Assembly (NCBI RefSeq): GCF_002014765.1
Contig: NZ_MUYT01000007.1
Span: 205,288 to 269,287 of the forward strand
Length of the DNA stretch: 64,000 nucleotides
Direction: 5' to 3'
Source of the DNA: Lwoffella lincolnii
GTDB lineage: Bacteria; Pseudomonadota; Gammaproteobacteria; Pseudomonadales; Moraxellaceae
A program made the translations under genes and the position numbers. Shown in pieces: positions 56,343 through 64,000 of this stretch (position 1 is the first letter of the stretch; each line of letters opens with the position of its first letter). The notes beneath the pieces are model-generated. The model worked only from the letters and a program-made list of their open reading frames with translations, was not told where the DNA came from and did no database searches.

Positions 56343-57431
56343 TTAACGTATCAGACGCATATGCGGATAGGGCGTGCTGATGCCAGCGGTGTCTAATGCT
56401 TTTTTGATGGTTTCTTGTAGGTCTTCTTTAATGGCTGGTATTTTAGCAACGTGGGCAGGTGTGACCCAAAAACGAACGATAAAATACACTCCGAAATCTG
56501 CCACTTCTGCCACCGTAATGCTCGGTTCGGGGCGTTTGAGTATGCTGTCGCTGTCTTCTAATACCTTGGCAATCACCGCTTTGGCGTTGTCCATGTCTGC
56601 TTCAAAGGCAATGCGTACTTTGATGTCAAAGCGAATAAAGTTTTTGGACGTTAGGTTGGTAACTTCAGAAGACGCAACGGTGGCATTGGGTAAAATGATG
56701 GTCATGTTATCACGAGTAAGAATGTGCGTGGTACGTAAAGAAATCAGCACCACACGCCCTTCTTTGTTGTTAATGTGTATCCAGTCACCCACTTGAAAAG
56801 ATTGCTCAACCAAAATGGTCATGCCTGCAATGAAGTTGGCAAGCGTAGATTGAGCGGCAAAGCCCACTGCCAAACCCACAATCCCCAAACCTGCCACCAG
56901 TGAGACGATGTCAAAGCCGAACTGTGCCATGATACTGGCAACGCCCATGACCACAATCAACACAGAAAAGACATTTTTAAGTAACTGTTCAATCGATGCA
57001 TTTAGCCCATAATGCCGTAAGATTTTGTTAATGACCTGCCCTGAGCTTGCCCATAACATATAATAGATGCCTGCCCAAATGCTGGCCTTGGCAGTGGCTT
57101 TAATGGTGCTTGGGGTGATGGTCATTTGGCTCATGATGCCTATGATACCAGCAGTTACCCAAAAGTAGCGTAAAACAGAACGGATAAGTCGGTAGTTTTT
57201 ATGATTGAGATGTAGGCGTTGGCGATTGTGTTTGAGAATATAAATAGACAACCAATAAGTAAAGCACAAAATGGATAAGAGAATTAAGATTTTGATGCCT
57301 GTACTGGCAAGTTCAACCCCTCGAGATGTCCAGTCTCGGGTTTCTTCTTCTAATGACCCACCAATTGCCAAATAAAGGCTATCATGTAGGTCGATTAAAA
57401 TATGAGCAAAAAAATCCTTAACCGATTCCAT
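56343..57431 (-). CDS. MscS-family mechanosensitive channel
   Basis: The 362-aa protein has three to four N-terminal helices, the pore-lining Gly/Ala helix (IVSLVAGLGIVGLAVGFAAQ, STLANFIAGM) and the cytoplasmic beta domain (FQVGDWIHINNKEGRVVLIS). It releases solutes on hypo-osmotic shock. The ending PYPHMRLIR is natural-looking, but phage-type sequence begins at or within a few bases of its stop. It lies 12 bp after the flavoprotein gene 57444-59021, so the two are probably co-transcribed. Confidence 0.92.
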   Translation of the reverse strand: MESVKDFFAHILIDLHDSLYLAIGGSLEEETRDWTSRGVELASTGIKILILLSILCFTYWLSIYILKHNRQRLHLNHKNYRLIRSVLRYFWVTAGIIGIMSQMTITPSTIKATAKASIWAGIYYMLWASSGQVINKILRHYGLNASIEQLLKNVFSVLIVVMGVASIMAQFGFDIVSLVAGLGIVGLAVGFAAQSTLANFIAGMTILVEQSFQVGDWIHINNKEGRVVLISLRTTHILTRDNMTIILPNATVASSEVTNLTSKNFIRFDIKVRIAFEADMDNAKAVIAKVLEDSDSILKRPEPSITVAEVADFGVYFIVRFWVTPAHVAKIPAIKEDLQETIKKALDTAGISTPYPHMRLIR

Positions 57432-57443
57432 GACGGCAACCGA

Positions 57444-59021
57444 CTAATCCGAAGCTGATGGGTTATCAAAATACGGCAGCTGCATCTGAGCTTGTGCCTC
57501 TCTTAAAGCGGTGCGTAAGCCCTCTAAAATGGTTGGGTGATAAAATGGCGTATTCAGTAGGCTATATAAACTCAAATCATGGTTAATGGCATAAGTGAGC
57601 AGGTGGGCGATGTATTCTGCATCAGGGGCGACCATGCTTGCTCCCAACACACAATCACTTTTTTTGCACACATACAGCCGAAGTAACCCACAGTTTACAC
57701 CCATAACACGGCTACGCCCTTGATTATTAAAGCTGACTTCACTGACCACATACGCCAGATTTTCATCTTCTATTTCTGACAGTGATTTGCCCAGTTGGGC
57801 GATTTGTGGTTCACTAAAGACAATGGAGATGGGGGTATCAAGTTTGCTGATGGTGTCTTTTTGTTTTGCCAAATTATCACCATCATTCTTTTCTTTGTTG
57901 ATGTCTGCCTTGATTTGTAGCCCTGCCATATAGCCTTCGGTAGATGCCACATGTAACAATGGCAGATAGCCATTGGCATCACCGATGACATAAACAGGTA
58001 AGTTGGCAATTTGTCCTGTCAGTTTGTTGTGTTGTTTGGGTCGTCCTTTATCGTCCAGTTCTACGCCTAAATGTTCTATGCCCAGATTTGACAGCTGATT
58101 ACGTCGCCCTGTGGCTGCCAATAGATAGTCACAAGTGAATTGCTGTTGGTCGCCGTTGGTGTCAGTGTAATCAATCTGTACCTGTTTTTGTTCTTGTTCA
58201 TCAATGAGCTTGACGGCTTGAATGTCGCTATTTAATGCCATGTTCAGCTCTTTGCTCAGACACGCAATCGCTTTGGCATTGACTTTATTATCCTGTAGGC
58301 CGCCCAAGTTGTCAGTGCGGTTAAATAAGCGTACCGTTACCCCCAAACGATGAAAGGCTTGTGCCAACTCCAAGCCAATCGCACCAGCACCGACCACTGC
58401 CAGTGATTTTGGCAAATCGGACAGCTCAAACACACCATCAGAAGTTAGTAGACGTTCACCCAAACTCTCTTGCCAACCATCAGGAACAAACGGTGTTGAC
58501 CCTGTGGCAATGATAATGCGTTCAGCTTGGATACGCTCATCATTAACCCGTATCAAACCATTGGCATCAATACTGGCATGACCATTGATTTTGTGATGGT
58601 TATCCCAGCCATTCACGTTGTCTTGGACAAATTGAGCAAAACGGTCTCGCTCTTTTTGTACTCGTTGCATCACCGTTTTACCATCAATTTTAACATCAGC
58701 AATCACCCCAAATTCGTTTGACTGTTTGGCGTAATAAGCTCGCTTAGCAGCAGCGATTAACAGCTTGCTGGGCATACAACCAACCGTGGCACAAGTGGTT
58801 GTCCAATAGCCTTCATTGATGATGACGATGCTGTCGGTCTGCTCACGCAGTTGTCGATAAGCTGAATTGCCTGCTGTTCCTGCTCCGATGATGGCAATCT
58901 CAACATGGCGAGTGGCGGTGTTGGTATGATTGTTGTTTGTATTATGGCTGTTGTTTGGGTTATGGCTGTTGTTTGGACTGTTTGAGCCATTTTTTTGGGA
59001 GTTGGTCATATGGATTACCAT
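57444..59021 (-). CDS. Dihydrolipoyl dehydrogenase-like disulfide flavoprotein
   Basis: The 525-aa class-I pyridine nucleotide-disulfide oxidoreductase has FAD motif IAIIGAGTAGNSAYRQL, redox-active cysteines in TTCATVGCMPSKLL, NAD motif AVVGAGAIGLELA and the C-terminal catalytic pair in FYHPTILEGLRTA. It resembles stand-alone lipoamide dehydrogenases rather than those inside the pyruvate dehydrogenase operon, so its partner is unknown. The first 35 residues are an Asn/Ser/His/Thr repeat encoded by near-exact 18-bp tandem repeats (about 58934-58980). ATG 59009 is an alternative start. The gene 12 bp downstream is mscS-like. Confidence 0.87.
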   Translation of the reverse strand: MVIHMTNSQKNGSNSPNNSHNPNNSHNTNNNHTNTATRHVEIAIIGAGTAGNSAYRQLREQTDSIVIINEGYWTTTCATVGCMPSKLLIAAAKRAYYAKQSNEFGVIADVKIDGKTVMQRVQKERDRFAQFVQDNVNGWDNHHKINGHASIDANGLIRVNDERIQAERIIIATGSTPFVPDGWQESLGERLLTSDGVFELSDLPKSLAVVGAGAIGLELAQAFHRLGVTVRLFNRTDNLGGLQDNKVNAKAIACLSKELNMALNSDIQAVKLIDEQEQKQVQIDYTDTNGDQQQFTCDYLLAATGRRNQLSNLGIEHLGVELDDKGRPKQHNKLTGQIANLPVYVIGDANGYLPLLHVASTEGYMAGLQIKADINKEKNDGDNLAKQKDTISKLDTPISIVFSEPQIAQLGKSLSEIEDENLAYVVSEVSFNNQGRSRVMGVNCGLLRLYVCKKSDCVLGASMVAPDAEYIAHLLTYAINHDLSLYSLLNTPFYHPTILEGLRTALREAQAQMQLPYFDNPSASD

Positions 59022-59117
59022 GATGAATGATGATGTTTTAAATAAGATGGTTGCTACTGATGTTTAAGCGTTACTGATGGTTAAGTAAGGGCTGATATTT
59101 AAGACTGATGTGTGGAA

Positions 59118-59143
59118 CTGACGCATGGTGTGTGATGCGTCAG
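59118..59143. terminator. Hairpin after bcp
   Basis: CTGACGCAT and ATGCGTCAG pair perfectly over 9 bp around an 8-nt loop. It lies 34 bp past the bcp stop. There is no clear T run on either side, so its function as a terminator is uncertain. Confidence 0.45.
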
Positions 59144-59176
59144 CCCTCTTGGGGACATGTCCTAAAGTGTGCGATG

Positions 59177-59695
59177 TTAGGTTTGTGCCAATGTCTTATT
59201 TTGTGCCAATGTCTTATAAAGGCGCTCGGCGTGTCCCGTTGCTTTTAGATTGCGTTGGGCGTGGGTCAGATTGCCATTGGCATCATAGACAAAGGTTGAA
59301 CGTACCAAACCGATTGTTTTTTTACCGTAGGTGTTTTTTTCACGGATAACGTCAAAGTACTGGCACAGTTTTTCATCTTCATCGCTGATAAGGGCGATTT
59401 GTAGGTTTTTTTTATCGATGAAATTTTTGTGTGAGTCGATGCCATCACAAGACACGCCAATCACGTCATAACCTAATTTGTCAAATTGGTGTTGCATGTC
59501 GGTAAAATCAGTGGCTTGTGTGGAACAACCGGGGGTGTTGTCTTTAGGGTAAAAGTACAAAACCAACCCCTTACGGCTATTTTTTGACCAGTCAGCAAGG
59601 CTGATGTCATCGGTGATGAAGTTATCATCAAATTTGCGTACCATTGGCACGGAAAAATCAGGCAAAGGTAAGATTTCGCTGGTGGGTTTGGCCAT
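59177..59695 (-). CDS. bcp: Thiol peroxidase of the BCP/PrxQ family
   Basis: This 172-aa peroxiredoxin reduces hydroperoxides in the cytosol. The peroxidatic cysteine is in DNTPGCSTQATDF; the position usually used by PrxQ members for the resolving cysteine (five residues later) is Thr-Asp here, so it probably works as a one-cysteine type. Further family residues include VLYFYPKDN and GVSCDGIDSHKNF. ATG 59695 follows GGAG at 6 nt. The last residues (LAQNKTLAQ) come from a short tandem duplication at the 3' end. Confidence 0.92.
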   Translation of the reverse strand: MAKPTSEILPLPDFSVPMVRKFDDNFITDDISLADWSKNSRKGLVLYFYPKDNTPGCSTQATDFTDMQHQFDKLGYDVIGVSCDGIDSHKNFIDKKNLQIALISDEDEKLCQYFDVIREKNTYGKKTIGLVRSTFVYDANGNLTHAQRNLKATGHAERLYKTLAQNKTLAQT

Positions 59696-59842
59696 GTCAT
59701 GCTCCAAAAGGGTAATAAAAAATCAAGGTTAATAAAAAAGTCTGTCGTTGTCTATATAAAAAACGGCGGTTAATTACCAGTACTTTGCACAAAGAATGTC
59801 AATGATTTGTTTGTTCATTTATCCGTTGGTTTGGGCGGTTTT

Positions 59843-59998
59843 TTAATTTTCTTCAGGAGCAAGGTCTTTTTCTGCTTTATGTTTGGGTTTTCGGCTAAAG
59901 GCTTTTACTCGCCCTTGCTCATTTTCTAACCATAACGCATTTAAGATGGCAAGTAATACCGCAAATCCTAGCCCCAAAATCCAAGCAAAATACCACAT
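59843..59998 (-). CDS. cydX: Cytochrome bd oxidase small subunit CydX
   Basis: A 51-codon gene starting MWYFAWILGLGFAVLLA, which matches the diagnostic MWYFAWILG start of CydX, then a Lys/Glu-rich hydrophilic tail (KPKHKAEKDLAPEEN). CydX is a one-helix subunit that stabilises the heme sites of cytochrome bd. TTGGAG lies 6 nt before ATG 59998. In related bacteria it directly follows cydB; here an element of about 340 bp separates them, and transcription must cross it or start within it. Confidence 0.92.
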   Translation of the reverse strand: MWYFAWILGLGFAVLLAILNALWLENEQGRVKAFSRKPKHKAEKDLAPEEN

Positions 59999-60156
59999 GA
60001 TTGTCTCCAAGTGCATTGGCTAATAACCCATCTATTTTATTAAATTATGGATATTTTTAGATGGGTTTGCAAGTGTTGGTTAATCGTTCCGTTTGTCTTT
60101 ATTTTTATCCTCCGTTGCCTTATATCCACCGCCTTCAGGCGGTGGATATAAGGCAA

Positions 60157-60185
60157 TTGTTAAATGCGATAAGTTTTGCTATACT
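60157..60185 (+). promoter_or_regulatory. Promoter inside the element's left end
   Basis: TTGTTA and TATACT are separated by exactly 17 bp, immediately inside the left hairpin, and point along the element towards its right end, against the cyd genes. Confidence 0.6.
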
Positions 60186-60191
60186 CATCTC

Positions 60192-60450
60192 ACTATATTC
60201 AATGTCTTACATTCCACAGTTAAGTTAAGACTAAATTGCGAGTACGCAGTAACTTAACTGGTAAGACGTTTCCAAACACACACTTAAGTTAATTCGTGTC
60301 TATGACAATCCTAACAGTAGGATTAGCTTAAAATAAGAACCTAAGATGTACGGTGTGTCGTACGGGCGGTTGCCACTATCTTAGGCTTGCGGTCGGGCTT
60401 GACCGTCTGGGAGCAGGAATCCCCGCACTTTAGGGCGGGGAGGAAGTCAA
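60192..60450 (+). ncRNA. Candidate omega-RNA-like structured transcript
   Basis: Starting near 60192 from the internal promoter, the predicted RNA has several perfect stems: 60217-60227 with 60250-60260 (11 bp), 60307-60313 with 60318-60324 (7 bp, ACAG loop), 60340-60347 with 60378-60385 (8 bp) enclosing GTACG/CGTAC, 60390-60394 with 60401-60405, and the final CCCCGC/GCGGGG stem. TnpB guide RNAs typically end at the element's right boundary with the guide taken from flanking DNA. Here the flank is the cydB 3' end (from 60451). No TnpB is encoded here, so a protein would have to act in trans. The RNA and its ends are inferred. Confidence 0.5.
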
Positions 60451-60493
60451 TGGGTAGGTAAGATATTGGGAATGCGTTTTAATGGAATACGCT

Positions 60494-61633
60494 CTAATAC
60501 AGCGTATGTTCTTGTTCTCGTATATACGCTTTAGTAACCTTACCACGCATCACCGCATATGCCCAGCTGGTGTACATCATCACAAGGGGCAGTAGCAATA
60601 CGGTTACATACAGCATCACCATTAAGGTGAGATGACTAGACACACCGTCCCACACTGTTAAGCTGGCATTGGGCTGGCTGGATGACGGCATGATAAAGGG
60701 GAACAGTGCCACCCCAGCGGTCATGATTACCCCAAGTACCGCCAGACTAGAGGCAATGAATGCAGTTAAAGTATGTTTAAGTCTTAATAAAATCATGCTT
60801 ATCAATGGCATCACCACACCCAGCATTGGGAATGTCCATGTTTGTGGGTGGGTCATAAAGTTATGTAGCCATGCCCCTGTTTGAGTCATGACCGTTTTAT
60901 CTAATGGATTGGGCAATGCGTTGCCATCTATCACAGAGACGATAACATAACCATCAAGTGAACGAACCCATACCCCTGCTAGCACAAACAGCATCACCAT
61001 GACCACAGCAGACAATTGAGTATGGCGAATGGCACGAGCTTGAATATCACCAACAGTACGGTGAGCCAGATACACACCGCCTTGCATGATAAGCATACTG
61101 GCACTCACCAAACCACACAGCAGGGCAAATGGATTAAGCAAGGCAAAAAAAGTGCCAGAGTATTTAGACACCAAGCTGTTATCAAACTCAAATGGCACAC
61201 CCAAAAACAAATTACCAAACGCCACCCCGAAAATCACCGCAGGCACAAATGACCCCACAAATAATGCCCAATCCCAACATTGTCGCCATCTGGCATTGGC
61301 AATCATGCTTCGGTATTTAAAGCCCACAGGGCGAAAAAACAACGCCCACAGCGCCGCCATTAATGCCCAATAAAAACCACTAAACGCTGTTGCATATACC
61401 AACGGCCAAGCGGCAAATATCGCCCCACCCCCTGTGATAAACCACACTTGATTGCCTTCCCAATGTGCCCCAATGGTGTTGATGATGACACGTTGTTCTT
61501 CATCGTTTTTACCCACAAACGGCAACAAACCACATACCCCCATGTCATGACCGTCCATAATCGCAAAGCCAATGAGCAACACACCGATGAGTAGCCACCA
61601 GATGATTTTTAACGTTTCATAATCAAACAGCAT
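60494..61633 (-). CDS. cydB: Cytochrome bd quinol oxidase subunit II
   Basis: CydB pairs with CydA in the inner-membrane bd oxidase, which reduces oxygen with quinol under low oxygen. The 379-aa protein has the family start FDYETLKIIWWLLIGVLL, then GFAIMDGHDMGVCGLLPFVG, NTIGAHWEGNQVWFITGGGA and FRPVGFKYRS. Eight to nine membrane helices are visible. It overlaps cydA by 11 bp, so translation is coupled. The element with IS605-type ends begins 44 bp past its stop. Confidence 0.96.
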   Translation of the reverse strand: MLFDYETLKIIWWLLIGVLLIGFAIMDGHDMGVCGLLPFVGKNDEEQRVIINTIGAHWEGNQVWFITGGGAIFAAWPLVYATAFSGFYWALMAALWALFFRPVGFKYRSMIANARWRQCWDWALFVGSFVPAVIFGVAFGNLFLGVPFEFDNSLVSKYSGTFFALLNPFALLCGLVSASMLIMQGGVYLAHRTVGDIQARAIRHTQLSAVVMVMLFVLAGVWVRSLDGYVIVSVIDGNALPNPLDKTVMTQTGAWLHNFMTHPQTWTFPMLGVVMPLISMILLRLKHTLTAFIASSLAVLGVIMTAGVALFPFIMPSSSQPNASLTVWDGVSSHLTLMVMLYVTVLLLPLVMMYTSWAYAVMRGKVTKAYIREQEHTLY

Positions 61634-63242
61634 GGTCGGTCTCCTGCTTATTGGTCAATGTATTGACTGGGTTAAAAGCTGAGTTAACAGCAGGCTTGTC
61701 TTCCCCATCATAACGCCCTGTGCCTAAACTGGCAGGACCTTTTTTGACGTATTTAATCATTAAATACATCTCCACAATCAACAAAAACGTATAAAACAGC
61801 ACAAAACCTGCCAGCGACAGATACACATTGGTTACGCTGATATTGGACACAGAAAAATGTGTGGGTAACATGCCATATATCGTCCACGGTTGTCGCCCAT
61901 ATTCAGCAACAAACCAACCCACTTCAATGGCAATCCAAGGGGCAGGTAACATCAACACTGCCCATCTTAGTAGCCATTTATTTTCGGTGAATTTACCCTT
62001 AACGGTATGCCACAGGCAAATGCCAAATAATATCAGCATTAAAAAGCCCAAGCCTACCATGATGCGAAAAGCCCAAAACATGGGCAATACTCTAGGAATG
62101 GTATCTTCGGTGGCTTTGGCTATCATCTCAGGCGTGGCAGTGCTGACATCTTTGGTGTATTTTTTGAGCAACAGACCAAAGCCCAAGTCATCTTTAACTT
62201 GCTCAAACTCTAAGACCAAAGAGGCATCATTGGGATTTTGTCGCAACTGCTCAAGTAGACCCACCGCATGTTGCCCATTGATGATGCGTTCTTTGTTGAT
62301 TTCTTTAATTTCTTTAATGCCAAGAATGGGCTTGTCTAATGAACGTGTGCCAATGATGCCCATGACATAAGGGATTTGTACCGCCCAATCGTTGGTTTGT
62401 TTTTTTTCATTAATTTTGGCAATTAAGTTAAAATTAGCAGGGGCAGGCTCAGTGTGCCACACAGCTTCCATGGTGGCGATTTTGGTCTGTTGTGCCAGAC
62501 CAATCGAATAGCCAGATTCATCTCCCAACACAATCACACTACAAATTGACGCAAAGCCAAACGCTGCTGCCACCTGAAAACTGCGTTTGGCAAATTCCAC
62601 GTCTCGTTGTTTGAGTAGATATAATGCTGAGATAGATAATACAAACATTGCCCCAGCGGTGTAGCCTGCTGACACTGTATGCACAAACTTATTTTGGGCA
62701 TCAGGATTGAATATGACATCAAAGAAATTCACCATTTCCATACGCATGGTCAGATAATTAAACTCTGCTCCCACAGGGTTTTGCATCCAGCCGTTGGCAA
62801 TTAAAATCCATAAGGCAGATAGGTTTGTTCCCAATGCCATCAATATCGTTACTAACAGATGTTGAGTGCGAGACAGCTTATCCCAACCAAAGAAAAATAA
62901 CCCCGCCATCGTGGATTCTAAGAAAAACGCCATCAAGCCTTCAATGGCAAGTGGTGCTCCAAAAACATCACCCACATAATGCGAATAATACGCCCAGTTA
63001 GTGCCAAATTGAAACTCCATGGTAATGCCTGTGGTTACCCCAAGTGCAAAGTTAATCCCAAATAACTTGCCCCAGTATTGGGTCATGTCTTTCCAAATCG
63101 TCTTGCCTGTCATCACATACACCGATTCCATGATGACCAACATCCACACCATACCTAAGGTCAATGGTACAAACAAAAAATGGTATAACGCTGTTACCGC
63201 AAACTGCAATCGAGACATATCGACCAGATGTTCTGTTATCAC
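61623..63242 (-). CDS. cydA: Cytochrome bd quinol oxidase subunit I
   Basis: CydA carries hemes b558, b595 and d and the quinol site. The protein shows SRLQFAVTALYHFLFVPLTL with the conserved His, MEFQFGTNWAYYSHYVGD, FLESTMAGLFFFGWD, NGWMQNPVG, GDESGYSIG and WFVAEYGRQPW. The quinol loop is the long form, with GFGLLLKKYT at its end. GTG 63242 matches the usual N-terminus (ITEHLVDMSRLQF) and has GGGGGT upstream; ATG 63263 and ATG 63218 are alternatives. It heads a cydAB-cydX unit. Confidence 0.95.
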   Translation of the reverse strand: MITEHLVDMSRLQFAVTALYHFLFVPLTLGMVWMLVIMESVYVMTGKTIWKDMTQYWGKLFGINFALGVTTGITMEFQFGTNWAYYSHYVGDVFGAPLAIEGLMAFFLESTMAGLFFFGWDKLSRTQHLLVTILMALGTNLSALWILIANGWMQNPVGAEFNYLTMRMEMVNFFDVIFNPDAQNKFVHTVSAGYTAGAMFVLSISALYLLKQRDVEFAKRSFQVAAAFGFASICSVIVLGDESGYSIGLAQQTKIATMEAVWHTEPAPANFNLIAKINEKKQTNDWAVQIPYVMGIIGTRSLDKPILGIKEIKEINKERIINGQHAVGLLEQLRQNPNDASLVLEFEQVKDDLGFGLLLKKYTKDVSTATPEMIAKATEDTIPRVLPMFWAFRIMVGLGFLMLILFGICLWHTVKGKFTENKWLLRWAVLMLPAPWIAIEVGWFVAEYGRQPWTIYGMLPTHFSVSNISVTNVYLSLAGFVLFYTFLLIVEMYLMIKYVKKGPASLGTGRYDGEDKPAVNSAFNPVNTLTNKQETDHAV

Positions 63243-63321
63243 AACCCACCCCCAAACCGCCATAAAAGATAAAAATCAAAACACGACCAACAACCTAATT
63301 TTAAATGACTGCTGAATGACC

Positions 63322-63822
63322 CTAAATCACTGCCAATATGTTTTGGTGCAATGTCCACCAGCCCCACACAAATCCTACCGACAATACCAGCACGCCCAAC
63401 GCAAAGCCAAAGCGTTGCAGACCGAGTGATGTTCGCCATGTTAACCCCACCAACAAAGCCAACACCATGCCTGTCAATGCCCCACCAATATGACCAGCAT
63501 TATCAATGCCAGGCACAACAAAGCCATACAGCAGATTTATCGCCATTATCCACCCTAAGGACTTTGGATTAAGCTGAACACCATTTATCCTTATCTTAAA
63601 CAGTGCCAGTATCAACAGTGATGCACCAATTCCCATGATGCCACTAGATGCACCTGCCATCACACCGATTGCTTGCCTTTCATGCAGTACTTGATGCCAA
63701 GTCACATAACTGCTTAACAGATTGCCACCGATGGCAGATAAAACAAACAAGCACAAAAATGCCACAGAGCCAAAGATTGGCTCAGCCACCCGACCAAAGA
63801 CCAGCATGGCAAAGCCATTAAA
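63322..63822 (-). pseudogene. Rhomboid intramembrane protease, N-terminus cut off by an IS
   Basis: The remaining C-terminal part (about 165 residues) carries the rhomboid serine in AGASSGIMGIGASL and the catalytic histidine in DNAGHIGGALTGM, within about five membrane helices. Reading upstream from ATG 63807 the frame continues FNGFAMLVFG, where FN belongs to the conserved loop region, and then hits TAG created at the junction with the IS (63823). The N-terminal helix and the oxyanion-loop residues are missing, so the product should be inactive unless the gene continues beyond the IS and the insertion is precise. Confidence 0.8.
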
Positions 63823-64000
63823 CTAGGACTTACGCAAAAGCCAAAAATGTTGCGTAAGGTTATCAAAATATAGTAGCATAAAAGAATGCAAGCAAAAGCC
63901 ATCACCCGACTAGACTACTGCCAATACTTACTGGTAAGCCAAAATAACTACACACTTACCCACTATGCCGAGCATCATCCTGAAGAAATAAGCCACGACC
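63823..64000 (+). mobile_element. Left end of an IS (IS701-like transposase), runs off the window
   Basis: The end starts at or next to CTAG, then GACTTACGCAA. An 8-bp palindromic pair (TTACGCAA 63830-63837 and TTGCGTAA 63850-63857) lies inside the end. It interrupts the rhomboid gene. CTAG may be the target duplication, but the other end is outside the window, so this cannot be checked here. Confidence 0.75.
63886..64000 (+). CDS. Transposase, N-terminal fragment (continues past window)
   Basis: From ATG 63886 the frame reads MQAKAITRLDYCQYLL and then SQNNYTLTHYAEHH. The pattern TRLDYCQYLLxSQxNYTxT is the start of an IS701-like DDE transposase family I recognise from cyanobacteria and Moraxellaceae. 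Only 38 codons are visible, so catalytic residues cannot be judged. AAAG lies 6-8 bp upstream of the ATG. It is transcribed away from the rhomboid remnant. Confidence 0.75.
   Translation, partial: MQAKAITRLDYCQYLLVSQNNYTLTHYAEHHPEEISHD

Larger units (their letters stand above)
60115..60450 (+). mobile_element. IS200/IS605-type non-autonomous element between cydB and cydX
   Basis: The left end is a perfect 19-bp hairpin with a 4-nt TTCA loop (arms 60115-60133 and 60138-60156; GGCGGTGGATATAAGG on the right arm). The right end carries GGGAGCAGGAATCCCCGCAC and a CCCCGC/GCGGGG hairpin (60421-60440) followed by AGGAAGTCAA, the arrangement I know from right ends of IS200/IS605/IS1341-type elements. 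Nothing between encodes a transposase or TnpB. Internal palindromes are abundant (60217-60260, 60307-60324, 60340-60385, 60390-60405). It is therefore a deleted or MITE-like derivative. The exact left boundary is not fixed; TTAT at 60105-60108 could be the target motif. Confidence 0.75.

Noticed and set aside
56200..56420. Second att site matching the tRNA-Leu 3' end at the far side of the phage-type gene
   Set aside because: No copy of the T-arm or acceptor sequence (for example GTTCGAGTC or CAGCCCCACCA) is found there.

Overview
The window looks like a piece of chromosome from a low-to-moderate GC gammaproteobacterium of the Moraxellaceae, most like Moraxella. This is inferred from recognisable proteins and gene order (tRNA-Gln, prs, rplY, pth; trpA, accD, folC, dedD-like; cydA, cydB, cydX). 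No database search was possible. Most of the window is housekeeping.

Layout. 1-9.4 kb: end of ahpF, a BaiN/YhiN-type flavoprotein, acs, pgsA and purL. 9.4-12.9 kb: a decayed DNA cytosine methyltransferase start, then a large ImpA-like metalloprotease lipoprotein with an internal 108-bp tandem repeat. 13.2-21 kb: hisD, rapA and a cytochrome c maturation cluster, ccmABCDE. 21.1-24.9 kb: two identical tRNA-Gln genes, prs, rplY, pth and panD. 25-31.3 kb: an RDD membrane protein, an arginase plus ornithine aminotransferase pair (arginine to glutamate semialdehyde), an AT-rich orphan gene, a hemerythrin-like protein and a PiT phosphate transporter. 31.4-36.9 kb: one 1839-residue protein joining a DEDD-type exonuclease, a RecQ-type SF2 helicase and a UvrD-type SF1 helicase. 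37.3-47.5 kb: CopD-like protein, thioredoxin-like protein, mtgA, trpA, accD, folC, a LysM/SPOR protein, a PIF1-like helicase and an atypical GAPDH-like protein. 48-50.3 kb: prc.

50.6-63.8 kb is the more accessory end. A tRNA-Leu is followed 4 bp later by a 5.5-kb uninterrupted phage-type polyvalent protein frame. It carries two HExxH-like segments, a predicted barnase/colicin E5-like ribonuclease domain and an LPD38-like C-terminus. It lacks a credible start codon and abuts the end of mscS. Inside its low-complexity linker, in one shared alternative frame, lie two small open frames with strong Shine-Dalgarno sites and mutually similar products. Next come mscS, a lipoamide-dehydrogenase-like flavoprotein and bcp. 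The cytochrome bd operon cydAB-cydX is split by a roughly 340-bp structured element with IS200/IS605-type ends, its own promoter and an omega-RNA-like 3' end, but no transposase or TnpB gene. The window closes with a rhomboid protease gene cut by an IS whose transposase start is visible.

A recurrent feature is short (14-20 bp) tandem duplication at gene borders, often copying a stop codon, a Shine-Dalgarno sequence or a start codon. The longest array is seven 15-bp units between pth and panD.
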